A stretch of DNA of 64,000 nt, taken from assembly GCF_014839805.1 (NCBI RefSeq), contig NC_051129.1, positions 1,860,001-1,924,000 on the forward strand, given 5' to 3'. The notes below the pieces were generated by a model. It did no database searches. It was not told the origin of the DNA and saw only the letters and a program-made list of their open reading frames with translations. The translations under genes and the position numbers were made by a program. Positions 13,280 through 27,200 of this stretch are shown one piece after another (positions within the stretch are counted from its first letter, which is position 1; every line of letters begins with the position of its first letter). Origin of the DNA: Manduca sexta (Eukaryota > Arthropoda > Insecta > Lepidoptera > Sphingidae).

Positions 13280-16200
13280 TTAAAGTAAATGTGTAAACTG
13301 AATAATCGCTACAGCAGAAAACGTGGTCATAGAGATGAACTTAAAAAACAAAGCCGTGTCCAGAGTGAAGATTATCAGTATTGACACTTTCATAGGGCGC
13401 AGCTCTAAGAAGTTGAGCGAGTCTTCGATTATATCTCTCAAATTGCCACCTGTTAATAAAAAATAATAATTCATTAATGGTACTCATATTATTTTAAAAT
13501 GTGATTACTTTGTGCTTTAGGTCAAACTGTGATATCTCCACTTATAAGAAGATAATCTGGTTTAATAAACCATAAGATTTCTATAATTGTAAGACTCATC
13601 AAATATTTTCAAAACAACGGTTTGTACTATTATGCAGTAAGGTAATTTTCTATCTATGATGAATTTGACGTAAAGTAAGTTCCAGCTGACATCTGTTAAG
13701 TGTAAAATGAGTGTGGAAAATACTATCGGTGGCTTAGGAGATACTACTATAGGGCGATCTAAAGAGACTACTCGAGAGCGTTCAATACATTCAAATCAAT
13801 TTGCTGTGCACGTTTAAAAAAAACATAGTGCGTGTAAAGTGTCTGTAAATAAATATACAGATTGCAATGGTCACGCAACAACTATAGATAGTATAAGGTG
13901 TTATTGCCAACTCAGAGGTATAGTAGTGAAAGATGGTTGTTGCAGAAATGAGAGCGTCGAGAAGCATGTGTGAGGTGACTGGAAATAATAGAGCGAGGAA
14001 GACTGTGGTGATAGACATGTCTGGAGTGAAAGAGAATAGTGTTAAGGGTATGGCTAAGGTGATTTGGGCATTTGCAGAGGATGGATGAAAGGAACCTGAT
14101 AAAGAGGATATATAAGGCGAGTGTACACGAAGGAGCTGGTAGGGGTTGTCTGCATCGAAGCTTCGAATATCTGACATCAGTGGCGAAGGGTGAAATTTTC
14201 TAAAAGGAAACCCGACACAACATATACTTAAGTACTAACAATATGCATAAATGCGCTCTGCAAATCGTTCTGATGAAAATTAGATTCTAGATGAATTCTA
14301 CATAAAGGGAAGCAGACAGGAATCGGGTTATATGGAGCCTTCGCCACTGTTGCATATAACATATTTACTTGTAGGCAATGATATTCAAATACTATGAATA
14401 GGTTTGCCATTAACATGCACAGTTTGAAGATTCATAATTATCTCAATTGGGACGATTTCATATACTAGTAATATCAAATAGTAGCAAACTTTTTTGTTCA
14501 TACCGGTTTAAATAGGTCCTCTTTTTTCACGACCTGTCCATGTAGTGAAATGTAAAGAATACATCTTTACATTGTGTACACACGGAACACTTTACGTTTG
14601 GTCTTTTGGGGTAAGACGTAAATATCTATACTTTTTAAATATCATTGTCTACACTCTATAGGTAAGTACTAAGTACATAATTTCCTATCAAATAAGATTT
14701 CTTAACACACCTGCACACGTCAGAAGCTCCTTCCCCAACAGCAGTTTGATTTTGTTCATTTCATTATTGACGCTTTGTGCCATGAATCCCGATGCAAAAG
14801 GTAAAGTAATGATCGTGAAAATTCTGAAGAAGTAAACTGGTACAAATTAAAAAAAAATCATATGTTCAATAAATTGAATAACAATGACGGGATTATTTTT
14901 TATAGAATGCATTTAATAAAAGATTATATTTGCGTCTAGACGACCATTAAACTCTGCAACAGTTTAATGGTCACACCTAGATTCCCGTCGTCTTAACTAA
15001 TGTAAATGGAAATTATCTCAAATATAAAAGCTCGTCCCAGAAGGTACTTAGATCAAAACGAATCGCGTACCTATCTCAATTAGAATCGGAGTTATAAAGA
15101 AATAAAGCTATGAAAACATAAGATATGTACAGGACGAAATATTAGAGTACCTATAACTTGTGAAGGGTGAAAGTTAGAACCCATCTAAATATGTGAAAAT
15201 GAGTGCCAATTACTAACAATATTAAAAATATCCTTGGTAATCGATTTCGCCGATAAAATAATTAAGGTCTATTTGGATGCAAAGTTCTGTACACAATCCT
15301 AATATATACTTATAAGAACATACCTACAACACAATGTTTATAATACCCGTATATAAACTTCTATATACGGGTACAGTAAATTTTATGGATTGTAATAGCT
15401 CTTGGAAACGGTTATTATATAACCGAATGAAAAACAAGTGAGTTAGTTTTAATGTAAGTGATGCAAACGCATAAACAATTGTCACTCAGAAGATTGAAAT
15501 TACGAATTACTGCGTGGCTTTACACTGCGTTCGTCATCGTGACGTCCTGAGGCATAAGATAGTAAGTCTAAGAAAGCCCAAAAAAGGAGTAAGTAAGATT
15601 AGAATTGAGACAAAATGTATATTATAACCTATACTTATTGAATACTATCACGATTTAAATCAACTAATATAATTAATTATAATTATTGTTCAGGTACTAT
15701 TACTACTACTAGATAGGTACTCACATTGATGGTGAAGCTTATATTGAACAAAATAATTTGGTAAAAATATATTAATGCCCTACAAAATCTTATCACAAAA
15801 GCCAGCAGCGTCTGAAAATTAAAAAATTATGTGTTTAGATAAGAATTATTTTCAACATATGATTTATTTTTTTCTGCATACCATTGTAGCGAAGAAGAAG
15901 CTGTTCGTAGCTTGTTCTGCTGATGTGGCGATTTTTTTGTATATTTGCATGTAATTATTTATAATATCAGCCCTATGTTCTTCGGAGTCATCAATTGAAA
16001 CGCACGTCGATTTCAATTCCTTTTTTAATGTTTTACGAAGAGACTTCAGTCGGTAAAACATGAGTTCAAATAATATAATATTACTCATACAACAAATATT
16101 CGTTGCAGTGACTATTACATTTCTTATAAAACTATTGCCGGTCTCGAATAAAAAAACGTATAGGCTATCACCAGTCAAAGTAACAATAAATATGACCATT

Positions 16201-16562
16201 GCGATGGGACTATCATGTTTTATTTCAGGTAAATCTGCATTTAGAGCTTGCATATCTTCATAAAAATCGTAAAAATATTTCTGCCCTGTACTAATGCAGG
16301 CTAGAATATATGCAAAATGCTCGATGTGACACACTATTGTGTTCAATATGTAGCCCGTTGATTGCTCAATATAATTGTGGGGTATGAAGGTTACAGAAAC
16401 GGTAGCAACCCAACATAAAGCGTAAATTCTGCCTGCGACCGAAGCACACTTATTGTTCGAGAACTCAAAGAAGCAGCCAAAGAAGAATCGCGTGTTCATT
16501 ATAATGTGTAGCGAAGACAGCGAGCTGCAGCGCTTGAGAGAGTTCACTACTTTTTTGATCAT
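13280..16562 (-). CDS. Gustatory receptor (7tm_7 family), 4 exons
   Basis: Exons in gene order: 16562-15882, 15811-15721, 14836-14711 and 13449-13280, giving about 355 residues, a normal length for insect gustatory receptors. Exon 1 codes several hydrophobic helices with polar links (..FFFGCFFEFSNNKCASVAG.. near the start). Exon 2 reads TLLAFVIRFCRALIYFYQ, exon 3 ITLPFASGFMAQSVNNEM then GKELLTCAG. The last exon has the receptor C-terminus: SLNFLELRPMKVSILIIF, then AVAIIQFTHLL and stop. Borders are consensus except exon 2, where the donor gtacct after 15721 was chosen because it keeps the frame into exon 3; the stronger-looking gtgagt at 15724 would not. All exons are open, with no frame break. 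Start chosen as the first Met of the open frame; an upstream exon cannot be excluded. Receptors of this family are ligand-gated cation channels in chemosensory neurons; the ligand cannot be told. Confidence 0.85.
14178..14349. mobile_element. hAT MITE, CAGTGGCGAAG family (172 bp)
   Basis: Ends cagtggcgaagggtgaaatt and ccttcgccactg match the elements at 44,913 and 56,860. The flanks (tctgacat / ttgcatat) are not a clean duplication, so the copy may be old or rearranged. It lies in the last intron of the gustatory receptor. A degraded relative starts near 23,128. Confidence 0.7.
14850..15715. other. Gustatory receptor intron, no feature seen
   Basis: AT-rich intronic sequence between exons 2 and 3. 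A short palindrome near 15,344 (tacccgtatataaacttct then atatacgggta) is the only structure noticed. Confidence 0.5.
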
Positions 16563-16772
16563 GTTTTATTTACTGTATATTAATTATTTTGAACGGAATA
16601 ATTGTACTCAACACAGCTTACACGGAGACACTGAAATCGATGACATGTCTATTTTATGATTAATATTGCTGTATATTATAGAGTCATCGTAGGTAATTAC
16701 TTAATGTTTTCATGTGAATAAAATTTATATTTAGATAACGATTTTTATTTCTTTTTGTTTAGCATATTTTTA

Positions 16773-17838
16773 GGGTTCCGTGCCTCGAAAGGAAAAAACG
16801 GAACCCTTATAATATCACTTTGTTGTCCGTCCGTCCGTCCGTCGTCCGTCTGTCAAGACCCTTTTTCTTAGGAACGCGTGGAGGTATTAAGCTGAAATTT
16901 ATATGAAATACTCATGTCTACTGTCTCTTGAAAGTATGAAAAATCAAACTTCTAAGTCAACGCAATCAAAAGATACAGCTATTTATGCCGCTAATTTTTC
17001 GAAACTCACAAGGGAATTAAAACCTACAGGGTGCTACCCGTTAACTCAGAATTTTGAAATTCGGTACGAAGCAACGTCTTATAGTACAGATAAAGGAAAA
17101 ATTTCGGAAACCGTAAATTTGTAGTTAAATACATCGTATAATAAGAATATTTTTAAAGTTACTACCCCTTTCTTCATGAACGCCTAGAGGTATTAAATTG
17201 AAATTCATATCAAATACTTAGGTTTATAATACCTTTAAGCTGTAACAAAATCAAACTTCTATGTCAACGCAATCAAAAGAAACAGCAAAACTCGCAACTA
17301 CTCGCAAGAGAATCAAAACCTAAAGGGTACTTCCAGTCGACCTAGAATCTTAAAATTTGGCATGAAACAATATTTTATAGCACATATAAAGGAAAAATTC
17401 CGAAAACCTAAATTATTTAGACCTTTGTGTTTAATTTTTAGGGTTCCATACCTCAAAAGGAAAAACGGAACCCTTATAGGATCACTTTGTTGTCCGTCCG
17501 TCCGTCTGTCACGACCTTTTTTCTCAGGAACGCGTAGAGGGTAAAGGGTGTAAAGGGTACTTCCAGTTCACCCAGAATCTTGAAACTTGGCATGAAGCAA
17601 TGTTTTATAGCACATATAAAGGAAAATTTCCAAAAACCTTAAATTTATAGACCTTTGTCTTTAATATATGCTACCCCAGCTTTCCATATTGTAATGTTAT
17701 GGATTTCATTTTGCAATAAAAATAAGTACCATAACTATGACTCGATTGTCACTATGAGCGAACTTTTACTTACCTACAGGTTTGTACGGAACCCTCGGTG
17801 CGCGAGTCCGACTCGCACTTGGCCAGTTTGTTTTTGTT
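16773..17838 (+). repeat. Lepidopteran 'agggttccgt...cggaaccct' repeat, rearranged
   Basis: Opens with ttagggttccgtgcctcg, followed by cggaaccctta and a gtccgtccgtccgtc run; the opening block is repeated at 17,439. The body has gaacgcgtggaggtattaag and caatcaaaagatacagc. It closes with cggaaccctcggtgcgcgag and gactcgcacttggccag. Known to me as one of the most abundant moth repeats; non-coding here. Confidence 0.8.
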
Positions 17839-17905
17839 TATCATATTTATAATTGAAAATAGTTTATTCCTGGAAGTTTTTTTTAAATAACTTTAGGCGA
17901 AAAAA

Positions 17906-18230
17906 GGGGCGACAGCCTAGTTGGGTGCGGAACGGACTGCCGAGACGAATGTCTGCAGGTTCAAATTCCAAGGGCACACACCTCTGACTTTTCTAAAATC
18001 ATGTGTGTATTCTTTGTGAATTATCTTCGCTTTAACGGTAAAGGAAAACATCGTGAGGAAACCTGCACATCTAAGAAGTTCTTTATAGGAATTTCGAAGG
18101 TGTGTGAAGTCGACCAATGCGCACTAGGCCAGCGTGGTGCACTAAGGCGTAATTCCTCTCAGTAGTAGAGGAGGCCCATGCCCAGCAGTGGGATAGTATA
18201 TAATATAGGGCTGATATTAATATTATTATA
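17906..18230 (+). mobile_element. SINE family 1, near full length
   Basis: Head gacagcctagttgggtgcgg and B box caggttcaaattcc, body ggtaaaggaaaacatcgtg, tail cagcagtgggatagtatata. It sits 45 bases past the stop codon of glucan recognition gene A. Confidence 0.85.
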
Positions 18231-18274
18231 TAAATTCGGGTGAATAAAACAAAAGCGACTAGAAATCTCGTATA

Positions 18275-21200
18275 TTAGAGCGCGACTACTTTGACGTAGT
18301 CGACTTCAAGCCGGGACAGCAGCCAGGTAGGCAGCCAAGAGTTTGTGTCCTGCCAGAAGTTGAGCATGGCCTTCCGAGCGCTGTTGCGCCATGGCTTTAT
18401 CCTGTCCCCGACGGTGACCGAGCCATCCGGGAACTCTGTGATGCTGCCAGCCGCCACGCCCAGAGTTAGGTAGAACTGAAATACATATACAATATTATAT
18501 CACTATTTCCAAATTGAAAATAGTGTTAAGTAATAATGTTTAGAGTTTGATTATCGGATTTTGTTTTTAGTTGTGGTATTGCATTATAGGACAGTTAGCT
18601 TCGAAGAATGTTATTCGGATATGTTGAAATGAATTAATTGCAACACTGATCTTAAGACGCCATCTATCTTCAATCAAGTGAAAAAAGAAAAACGTCAGTC
18701 ATTTTGACTTGTAGATTTATATCAATTTAATATTTGTTGGATGTAGACAATGACTAAATATAAAGAGGACAGGCCTCAAAAGTTAGCTATATGAATAAGT
18801 TATATTTATGTTAGGGAAATCGACGCAGAATTGTCAATATATATGTCTATCTCTTTTACTCAAAGCTTATTTGGAACGCAACAAAAAGACAAAAATAATT
18901 GCTTTCTTCGCATATGGCACTATTTCGTTTACTTCAACACACTGGGACCGCCTTGCGGCAGAAACGCTCATTTTATGCTGGCCAGTCGGCAAGTACATGT
19001 AGTGTCAGACGATGTAAACAAATCTTCATAAATATTGAATTTAAAGTAATATAATCATATTCTCAATTGTTCAGTGTGTTTATTAGTGTATTTGTTAAGT
19101 TTCGAAAATGACTCAGTGTTGTGTGAAAGGATGCAAATCGAATTCACGCAAGAAAGACCCCGAAATATATTTTCATAGGTTAGTAACTGTTTTACCGAAA
19201 ATTAGCAAATATCTTTGTATATTTACTTTTGGATGTGTTTTTATCAATTAAAATGATATGTGGATCTGGTTTGTTAAGCTTTGGACCCTTTTAGGCGTGA
19301 TTTATACACATTATAATCATTATGTTTGTTTACACACGAGCTTAGGGATGGGTGGGTGGATTTGTTTAGAAATTATTGATATCGATATTTTAACAGACGC
19401 CCGTTTATCAGTTACGGTTTTTGTCTTTGAAAGAATGTTAGAGCACACATCAATATTGTATTATTCAGAAGGACAAACTAAGTGAAATTAGAATATTTTT
19501 TAAGATAACCAAAAAATTTAAAAACCAAGGCAAAATGAATTGAGAATATTGAGCGACGTGATTGGAATCCTACACCAAATACATATTTCTTTACATTTTG
19601 AGAAGATATGCATAAACCACACGTTTAATTAACGCGAGTAAAGATAACTGTTTTCCAACAATATTCGCGATAAGTAAAATAGTAATGATTATTATACTTC
19701 ACCTAATAAGTAGTAATATTACTTTAATATAAGGTCAGGTGGGGCAAGTGCGCCGACGGGGTAAGTGCACCTACCCTAAAAAAATCGAGAACTATTGATG
19801 TTATACAATTACCGCAATCTTACATCTATGCTTCTAACTGAAATACAGTTCCACTCAAAAACATAAATGGCTATGTTCATTTTAACACGATTTATTCGCC
19901 ATTTTATTTTAAGTGTCATTTAGACCTGTAAACAGAGATGACCCCGTGAAAGATAACATCAAATATTTCAAGATATTTAACATATTTCTGTAAACCAGTA
20001 AGGTGAATACATAGTTTAAACCTTTTATTTTAACTTCCTATCTGAATTTTATTTATATATACTAAAATAAAGGATATTTTAGCAATGCGAAAAAATGTAC
20101 CTAAAAATTGTCGAGTAGGGCAAGTGCGCCACAGTTAATAGTCGTATGGCGCACTTGCCCCTGATCCATATATAACCAACCTTTTTGAGAATAAGTTTTA
20201 CTAATATGAATTATTATTATTAAAATGTTATACTTAACAGCAAAATTTTTTGTACTCAAGGTATTTTGTTTTGAGCCGACTTAAATAAAAGGGCGTATTA
20301 GTTAATTCGTTTTTACAAAATAAAAACTGAAATACCTTGGTCTAGAGCAACTTTACCTGAATAGGTTGCAACTGTTCGATCAGGCACGTTATCTGGATAT
20401 AATGCAGCTAAAACATATCAAATGTCATAAGGCCAAATTCTAAGTAATTGAGTTCGTAACGCATTCAAAATTGTTAATTCCTACATTTTTGTATGTTTTT
20501 TTTAGTTTTTAGAAATAAAATGGATTTTATATTAGGGCTACCATTTTTTTATTCCAACATATCCGCACAGAAAACTCTAACATAGCAAAAAATTATATAT
20601 CAAAACAAATTCTAAAATGTTTTCAAGCCCTGATTTACGTATATATGGCGCACTTACCCCGAATTTGATTTGACAGCCATAGTTTGTTATAATATTGAGT
20701 GATTAAAAATTATCCAAGAGTAATGCGAGTAAAACTTATTTCTCTATGGACTAAAGTCAGTGTTTTCTTTATATAGTTTCATATTGGCGTTTTTTTTTAC
20801 ACAGGCGCACTTACCCCATTTCCGGAGGCAAGTGCGCCTACTACCATTTTTTTTTACTTTGAGCAAAATATTATTAATTTATGGTCTGATTTCCTTGAAT
20901 GGCTATAGGTTGTTATCACAAAATACCAAATATTTTTAAATTAATAAAATTACATTCTTAAGTCAGCACAAAAAGAAATTATTTTGCATTGAATCCAGCT
21001 ATGAAAATTTTATGGCGCACTTCCCCCGACTCACCTTATTGCTATGAATAAAATTAGAATTGTTACATAAAAGAATAGATAAACATAAAAGAAACAACAT
21101 AAAGATGAAATGTAAGATATATTTTTACAATTGGCGGTCTTATGTTTCGAGCAACCTTTGCATGCACGGAAATAGATACATAATCATATTGTTGTTATTG

Positions 21201-24200
21201 CAAATAATTATTATAATTGATTATCTTAACCACCATTTTACACTCATTGATTTTAGTTTGCTGAACCATAGTTATGTTTCTCGATCAAAGAGCATAATAA
21301 TAAAATAAAATAAAACCAACCAAATAATTGCTGGCTACGCTATCTTATTCCATTTATCATGTATTAAATAAATATCTTAATCTGTAACTTAAATTTTTAG
21401 CAAGGAATAGTGCAACATACAAATATAGATCAAACACAACTGGATGTTTGTCACAACAGGTACTGCTTTGTTTAACAATTGTTACTTATAAATCAGTTTC
21501 AGTTTGTTTGTTTACATTATGATTTGTTATATTTATATTATGGTAGTTCCTAACCCCTTTCGTATTTGATCTTTTTGGGGCTTGTTTGTCTCTCTTAATT
21601 CTTCGATGTCGATACAAAATTTTCGGTACTAGCATATCACTATTGTAAGGGGCGGAGTCGGCACCATTTTGTTCAGGAAATGTGCCGCATGTCACGTGAC
21701 CATATTACCCATCCTCTATACTTCTTTTATCATTGGATGTAGAATTATGGTTGTTAATTAGCTTGCCTATTTTAACTAAATAATATATCAGGATAGGAGG
21801 TCGTTACCTTTACCTCAGCGCGGCTGTCGTACCGCAATACTACGCGAACGAGGTTGTTAAAAATATATTATGACGTCATAAAAACTCACGTAATCATCGA
21901 AGGGAGCCATCGACGTGCCGGCGCGTAGCAACATCTGTGGCAGTTGCCTGCAGGACGCGGGAAACTGGCCTCGCAGACCGCTCGCCGTCGGCTCCACTCG
22001 GGCCCATTCCTCATCATCCACCATTAGCACTATGTGCTCTGGAAAAGTACTTTAGGTCAGTTTCTTCCATAACAGTAAAGTTCATAGTTACTATTATTTA
22101 GTTAGGTAGGTAGCTTTTGCAACCTTACTACGAAATGGGACGCAATTTTTTTAAAAATTTAATTTAATAAGCCACGAGGTGAAATTTCACAAAAAAAAAA
22201 CATAAAAAGGGTAATTAACCGCCTTAAAAGTGGTTAAAAAGTACTCCGTACGCAGATCTCGAAAGAGGTTAAGATAAGCAAATCTAACACTAGATAGAAA
22301 TAGTGTACCAATTACAACTACATACAAGCGGTACGCACACAGACGGAAGGGAGCGAACAGACACTATAATATAGTTAATTTATATGTTTGTCGCGCATTC
22401 CGTTTTGTGCATCATGAATATTTAGCTCTGGCTAGACAAGAAGTTACGTACATAAAGGACACAATTAATGGAAACATGGAAACATAAGTAAATGATTATA
22501 GATTATTTTATATTCGGAAATAAAAAATATATATATTTATAATACTAATGGAAAAATTATTTGGGACAGATTGTTTTGTTTTACATTGTTATAATAAAAA
22601 TCATACTTTTTATTGTTGCACAACTATGAACCAATCTATAGATCAGATACCATAACAAAAAATAACCGGAGTATAATAGGAAAAACAAACAGCTTTTATT
22701 TATTTTTAACCGATTTCAAAAAAGAAGGAGGTTACCAATTCGACATGAATGTTTTTTTTTTGTATGTTTGACTAGCAATTTTAATTAGGCACCGACTCCA
22801 AAATTGGTATCCAGTATATATGTATCTGTTATGTGAAATTATTTTTTGTTTTTGAGTGGTTTTTGAAAGCGGTTTCATTTTTGTTAAAATTGTTTCCTTT
22901 TAGAGGTTTTATCCTTCAAGGTTATTTAATATATTTTTAAAATTGTGTTCCTGATAAAACATGAATTTCATCTTAGTATAATTTCTATTTTAAAGTAGAT
23001 AAATTTAAAGATTATGAGACCTTGGCTTCCGACTTTTAAATTTTTTAACTTGCTCATTCATTAACTGTTTTAGGCCTGAATGTTCAGCAGTGAATTTCTA
23101 AAGGCTAATGATTAATGACATGACCTAATAGTGGTGAAGGGTGAAATTTTCTGAAGGGGAACCCTGTACAACTTATACGTACTAATAATATGCATGCGGT
23201 CTGCAACTCCTTCTAATGATAATTACATTTTACATAAATTACTTCGTCACTGTGACCTAACTACATTATTGTCAATCTCACGCTGCACCGAATTTGACGG
23301 ATCTTTTTGACAGAACTTTCAGGAGAGTATTACACACTCGCCTCTTTATCCTTGAAGAGTTAAGGGGTAGATGCAACTAATGCAGCTATCTTTCACGCCG
23401 TGTGGATGTCATTCCATGGTATAATAGGCGGCTAGTCTATCGCCATATTAGGTACTAATTTCAGATTTGGGTTACTACTGAGCAGAAGTACCATACGGAA
23501 TACCGCTTCGGTGCTTTAGTTGTATTTCGATGTATTCTGTGGTACCGCTTCGCTATAGGCATATACAGTTTTGCGAGTGTGCGATGTGCATTNNNNNNNN
23601 NNNNNNNNNNNNNNNNNNNNNNNNNNNNNNNNNNNNNNNNNNNNNNNNNNNNNNNNNNNNNNNNNNNNNNNNNNNNNNNNNNNNNNNNNNNNNNNNNNNN
23701 NNNNNNNNNNNNNNNNNNNNNNNNNNNNNNNNNNNNNNNNNNNNNNNNNNNNNNNNNNNNNNNNNNNNNNNNNNNNNNNNNNNNNNNNNNNNNNNNNNNN
23801 NNNNNNNNNNNNNNNNNNNNNNNNNNNNNNNNNNNNNNNNNNNNNNNNNNNNNNNNNNNNNNNNNNNNNNNNNNNNNNNNNNNNNNNNNNNNNNNNNNNN
23901 NNNNNNNNNNNNNNNNNNNNNNNNNNNNNNNNNNNNNNNNNNNNNNNNNNNNNNNNNNNNNNNNNNNNNNNNNNNNNNNNNNNNNNNNNNNNNNNNNNNN
24001 NNNNNNNNNNNNNNNNNNNNNNNNNNNNNNNNNNNNNNNNNNNNNNNNNNNNNNNNNNNNNNNNNNNNNNNNNNNNNNNNNNNNNNNNNNNNATTACATT
24101 TTACATAAATTACTTGCCCCTGTGACCTAATCTACATTATTGTCAATCTCACGCTGCATCGAATTTGACGGATCTTTTTGACAGAACTTTCAGGAGAGTA

Positions 24201-27200
24201 TTACACACTCGCCTCTTTATCCTTGAAGAGTTAAGGGGTAGATGCAACTAATGCAGCTATCTTTCACGCCGTGTGGATGTCATTCCATGGTATAATAGGC
24301 GGCTAGTCTATCGCCATATTAGGTACTAATTTCAGATTTGGGTTACTACTGAGCAGAAGTACCATACGGAATACCGCTTCGGTGCTTTAGTTGTATTTCG
24401 ATGTATTCGGTGGTACCGCTTCGCTATAGGCATATAGAGTTTTGCGAGTGTGCGATGTGCATTACCTGGAGTCCACTCTAATGAATACAGGTGGAAGTCG
24501 TCGCCCCAAGCGGATCCGTCTCCTCTCAGCTTGGTGGACAGCAGTGTCTCTCGACACGCCAAGTCCATTATAGGTCCTCCGTACAGCACCTGATGGGAAA
24601 ACAGTTGTAAATCTTATTTATACACATATTACAGTTGAAAATAGTGAAATAATAGGTACCTAACTGTTATAGCTGTTGACGAAAATGTCTAGCGTTAAGA
24701 ACAATCTTTGTTAATGCTCACCTTCATAAAAACTTTGTGGAAAATTCCATACTTTATCAATAACTAGCTATTGCTCGTGGCTTCGCCCGCGTGAAGGCGT
24801 TTTCCGGGATTAAAGTCCCACTATATATTTTCCCGCGATAGTAGCCTATAACCTTGTCAGCGTCTTAAACTATATCCATACCAAATTTCGTTTTGTTATA
24901 CCACGTTTTATGTCACGCCCCTTCATGTGGAACGGAATAAAAGTATCCTATGTCCGTTTCCTGGTTCTAAGCTACCGCCGCAATTTTCAGCCAAATCGAT
25001 TCAGACGTTTTTGAGTTATAAATAGTGTAACTAACACAACTTTCTTTTATATGTAGATAAAGAGGTTAAACATTAACCTTAGTGTGCCAGTATCAGCCTG
25101 CCGTTGTTAAGAATATTACTATGTAGAATATCTGTATTAACTTTAGTACTGTTTAACTATTTTTTGTTGATATACCACAATACCAACCTTATTACTGTAA
25201 TCATTGGGTCCGTAGTAAAGCTGTCTATTGCCGCGAGCAGTTGCTATCTTTATAACCCCCGACGAGTAATGTAGCGACCCGTACTTATGTAAAAATGGCT
25301 CCAGAAGAATTTCTGAAAGGTTAAATATAATTTTTAAAACATTTAGAAAAAAATATCAGGAATAGTATTTTTGAATAGTTAGCCTAATCTATGTTAAAAA
25401 TAATGAAGGTCTCTACAAGTAAATTAATTCAGTGGCAAAAAAAGTGATACATTTCAAAATGCATTTACAGACAATGTTATCCAAGTTAAGACATGTCGGG
25501 CTTAGTAGTAATTACTTAATCCTTAATTGTCTATATTAAAACTAACACACCTGGATACAGCCAGTCTCCTTGCGGCAGCTTGGCTCGCACGTACACCTTG
25601 CCGTACGTGAACGCGAAGGTCTTGGAGGTGATGCGGCCGCTCACCACTGGCGGCAAGATGTCCGCACCATCCACCTGTATCAGACACGAATCTGCAGATG
25701 ACGTGCAGCTGTAACAGATACAATATAGATTACAAGTCGCCAAGCAGCAGTGTGTCGTCACTGTTGTGTTCCGGTTTGAAGGACATTGTAGCCAGTGTAA
25801 CTCCTTACTGGATGTAGTAACATCTCATGTCTCAGGATGGCGAGTGCAGTGGCATATCAAACAATACTTTGTAATTCAAGGTTTTGGATGGTGTTTCTAC
25901 TGTTTATGGGTGGTCCTATTGCTTACCATCAGGTGAACGGCAAGCTCGTCTGGTCATTAAAAGCAGTAATGAAAAAACTACTACCTCGCGACTCTTCCTG
26001 CATTTAAGATCTTTCTGGGAATAATTGTCGACTTTTCCGAATAAAATATGGTAATCTAGGACTAAAATAACTTCCTACTAAAATAACTATCTCCATTTTC
26101 TTAATGGGTGTCGGTAAGAGATTAAGAGATTGCCTCGAGCGATGAGTCCGACAATTGTCCCTCCTCACTACCATTCTTGTTTTGTTTTGTTAGCGGTGTA
26201 CAATAAAATAAATATATAATAATTATAATCAAAATAATGATCTTTAGAGCGTAAAATTAAGGCTATTATATTCTGAAGTCGTTCTATACTAACCACTAAA
26301 TGATATGAACCGTAAAATATACAGAGTCGTAGTTACCTACTTTTAAATTAGTCATTCGTCTCGAAACTATGAATCATTTGGCAAACCGTACTATTAAAAC
26401 ACTTATTATTGATAGCTTAGTAAATAATAACTAAGTATTGTTTGTTGTTTCGAAAAAAGTCGGTTAGAAAATCTATACAGGGCAATATTTTGTTGAGACT
26501 CAGCGTCTGTGCCTCAGAGTATCGAGATAACTGTTCGGTGACTCAACTTTGTAATTTAATATCAGAATGATCTTACAATTTATGGGTAATCGTGTTAATC
26601 TCCACACAATTGCCTGCTTTGTCGTTTATGACTATACAAGGTAGAAAATACTTTTATGTATACTGGCACGGCAATATGCCCCCACTGCACCTGATGGTAA
26701 GTGGGTGGGGTCCAATAGCATGTCGACTGACGAGAGATGATTACCCTCGGCAGTCGACACAATTATGCCGGCCTGTTGGAACCGGATATACACAAGCTGA
26801 TCCTGGAACTTATTATAGTAATGGGACCAAGTAAAATGTTGCTGAGTATGTTGGCTACCTTTTACTCCAAGAATTTACTTAAGCACAGGCGAAACAACTA
26901 ACAGAAGCTTATCTAGTTATATTTGTTTAAAGCTATATTGCTTTTATCTCTTATATAGGACACAAGCAGCAAAAAGTTGTTTAATTGCTTCAGTAAAAGT
27001 CACATTTGCCACTATAAACTTACCCACTAAACAAATTAAGCGTGCCAGACAAAATGGTTTCATTTGTAAATCCTGGTAAGTCCTGTTGCAGTTTTGGGGT
27101 GATCCGCAGCGTTCCACCGGCGGTCGAGACGGTCTGATCAGTAGCTAGGTGCTGGTATGACACGAAGGATACTCCTGTAAATAACAATGGCTTTTATTTG

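Noticed and set aside
13791..14177. 128-codon minus-strand open frame in the gustatory receptor intron
   Set aside because: No family resemblance as read. On the other strand there is a faint reverse-transcriptase-like phrase (EMRASRSMCEVTG), too weak to call; probably repeat debris.
15721..15726. Donor gtgagt for exon 2 of the gustatory receptor
   Set aside because: It fits the consensus better but breaks the frame into exon 3; gtacct five bases later keeps it.
16812..16850. gtccgtccgtcc run as a microsatellite or CRISPR-like array
   Set aside because: It is the internal simple repeat of a common moth repeat family; no spacers.
24332..24589. Minus-strand frame longer than exon 7 of gene A
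   Set aside because: It runs past the splice donor at 24,465; only 24,466-24,589 is coding.
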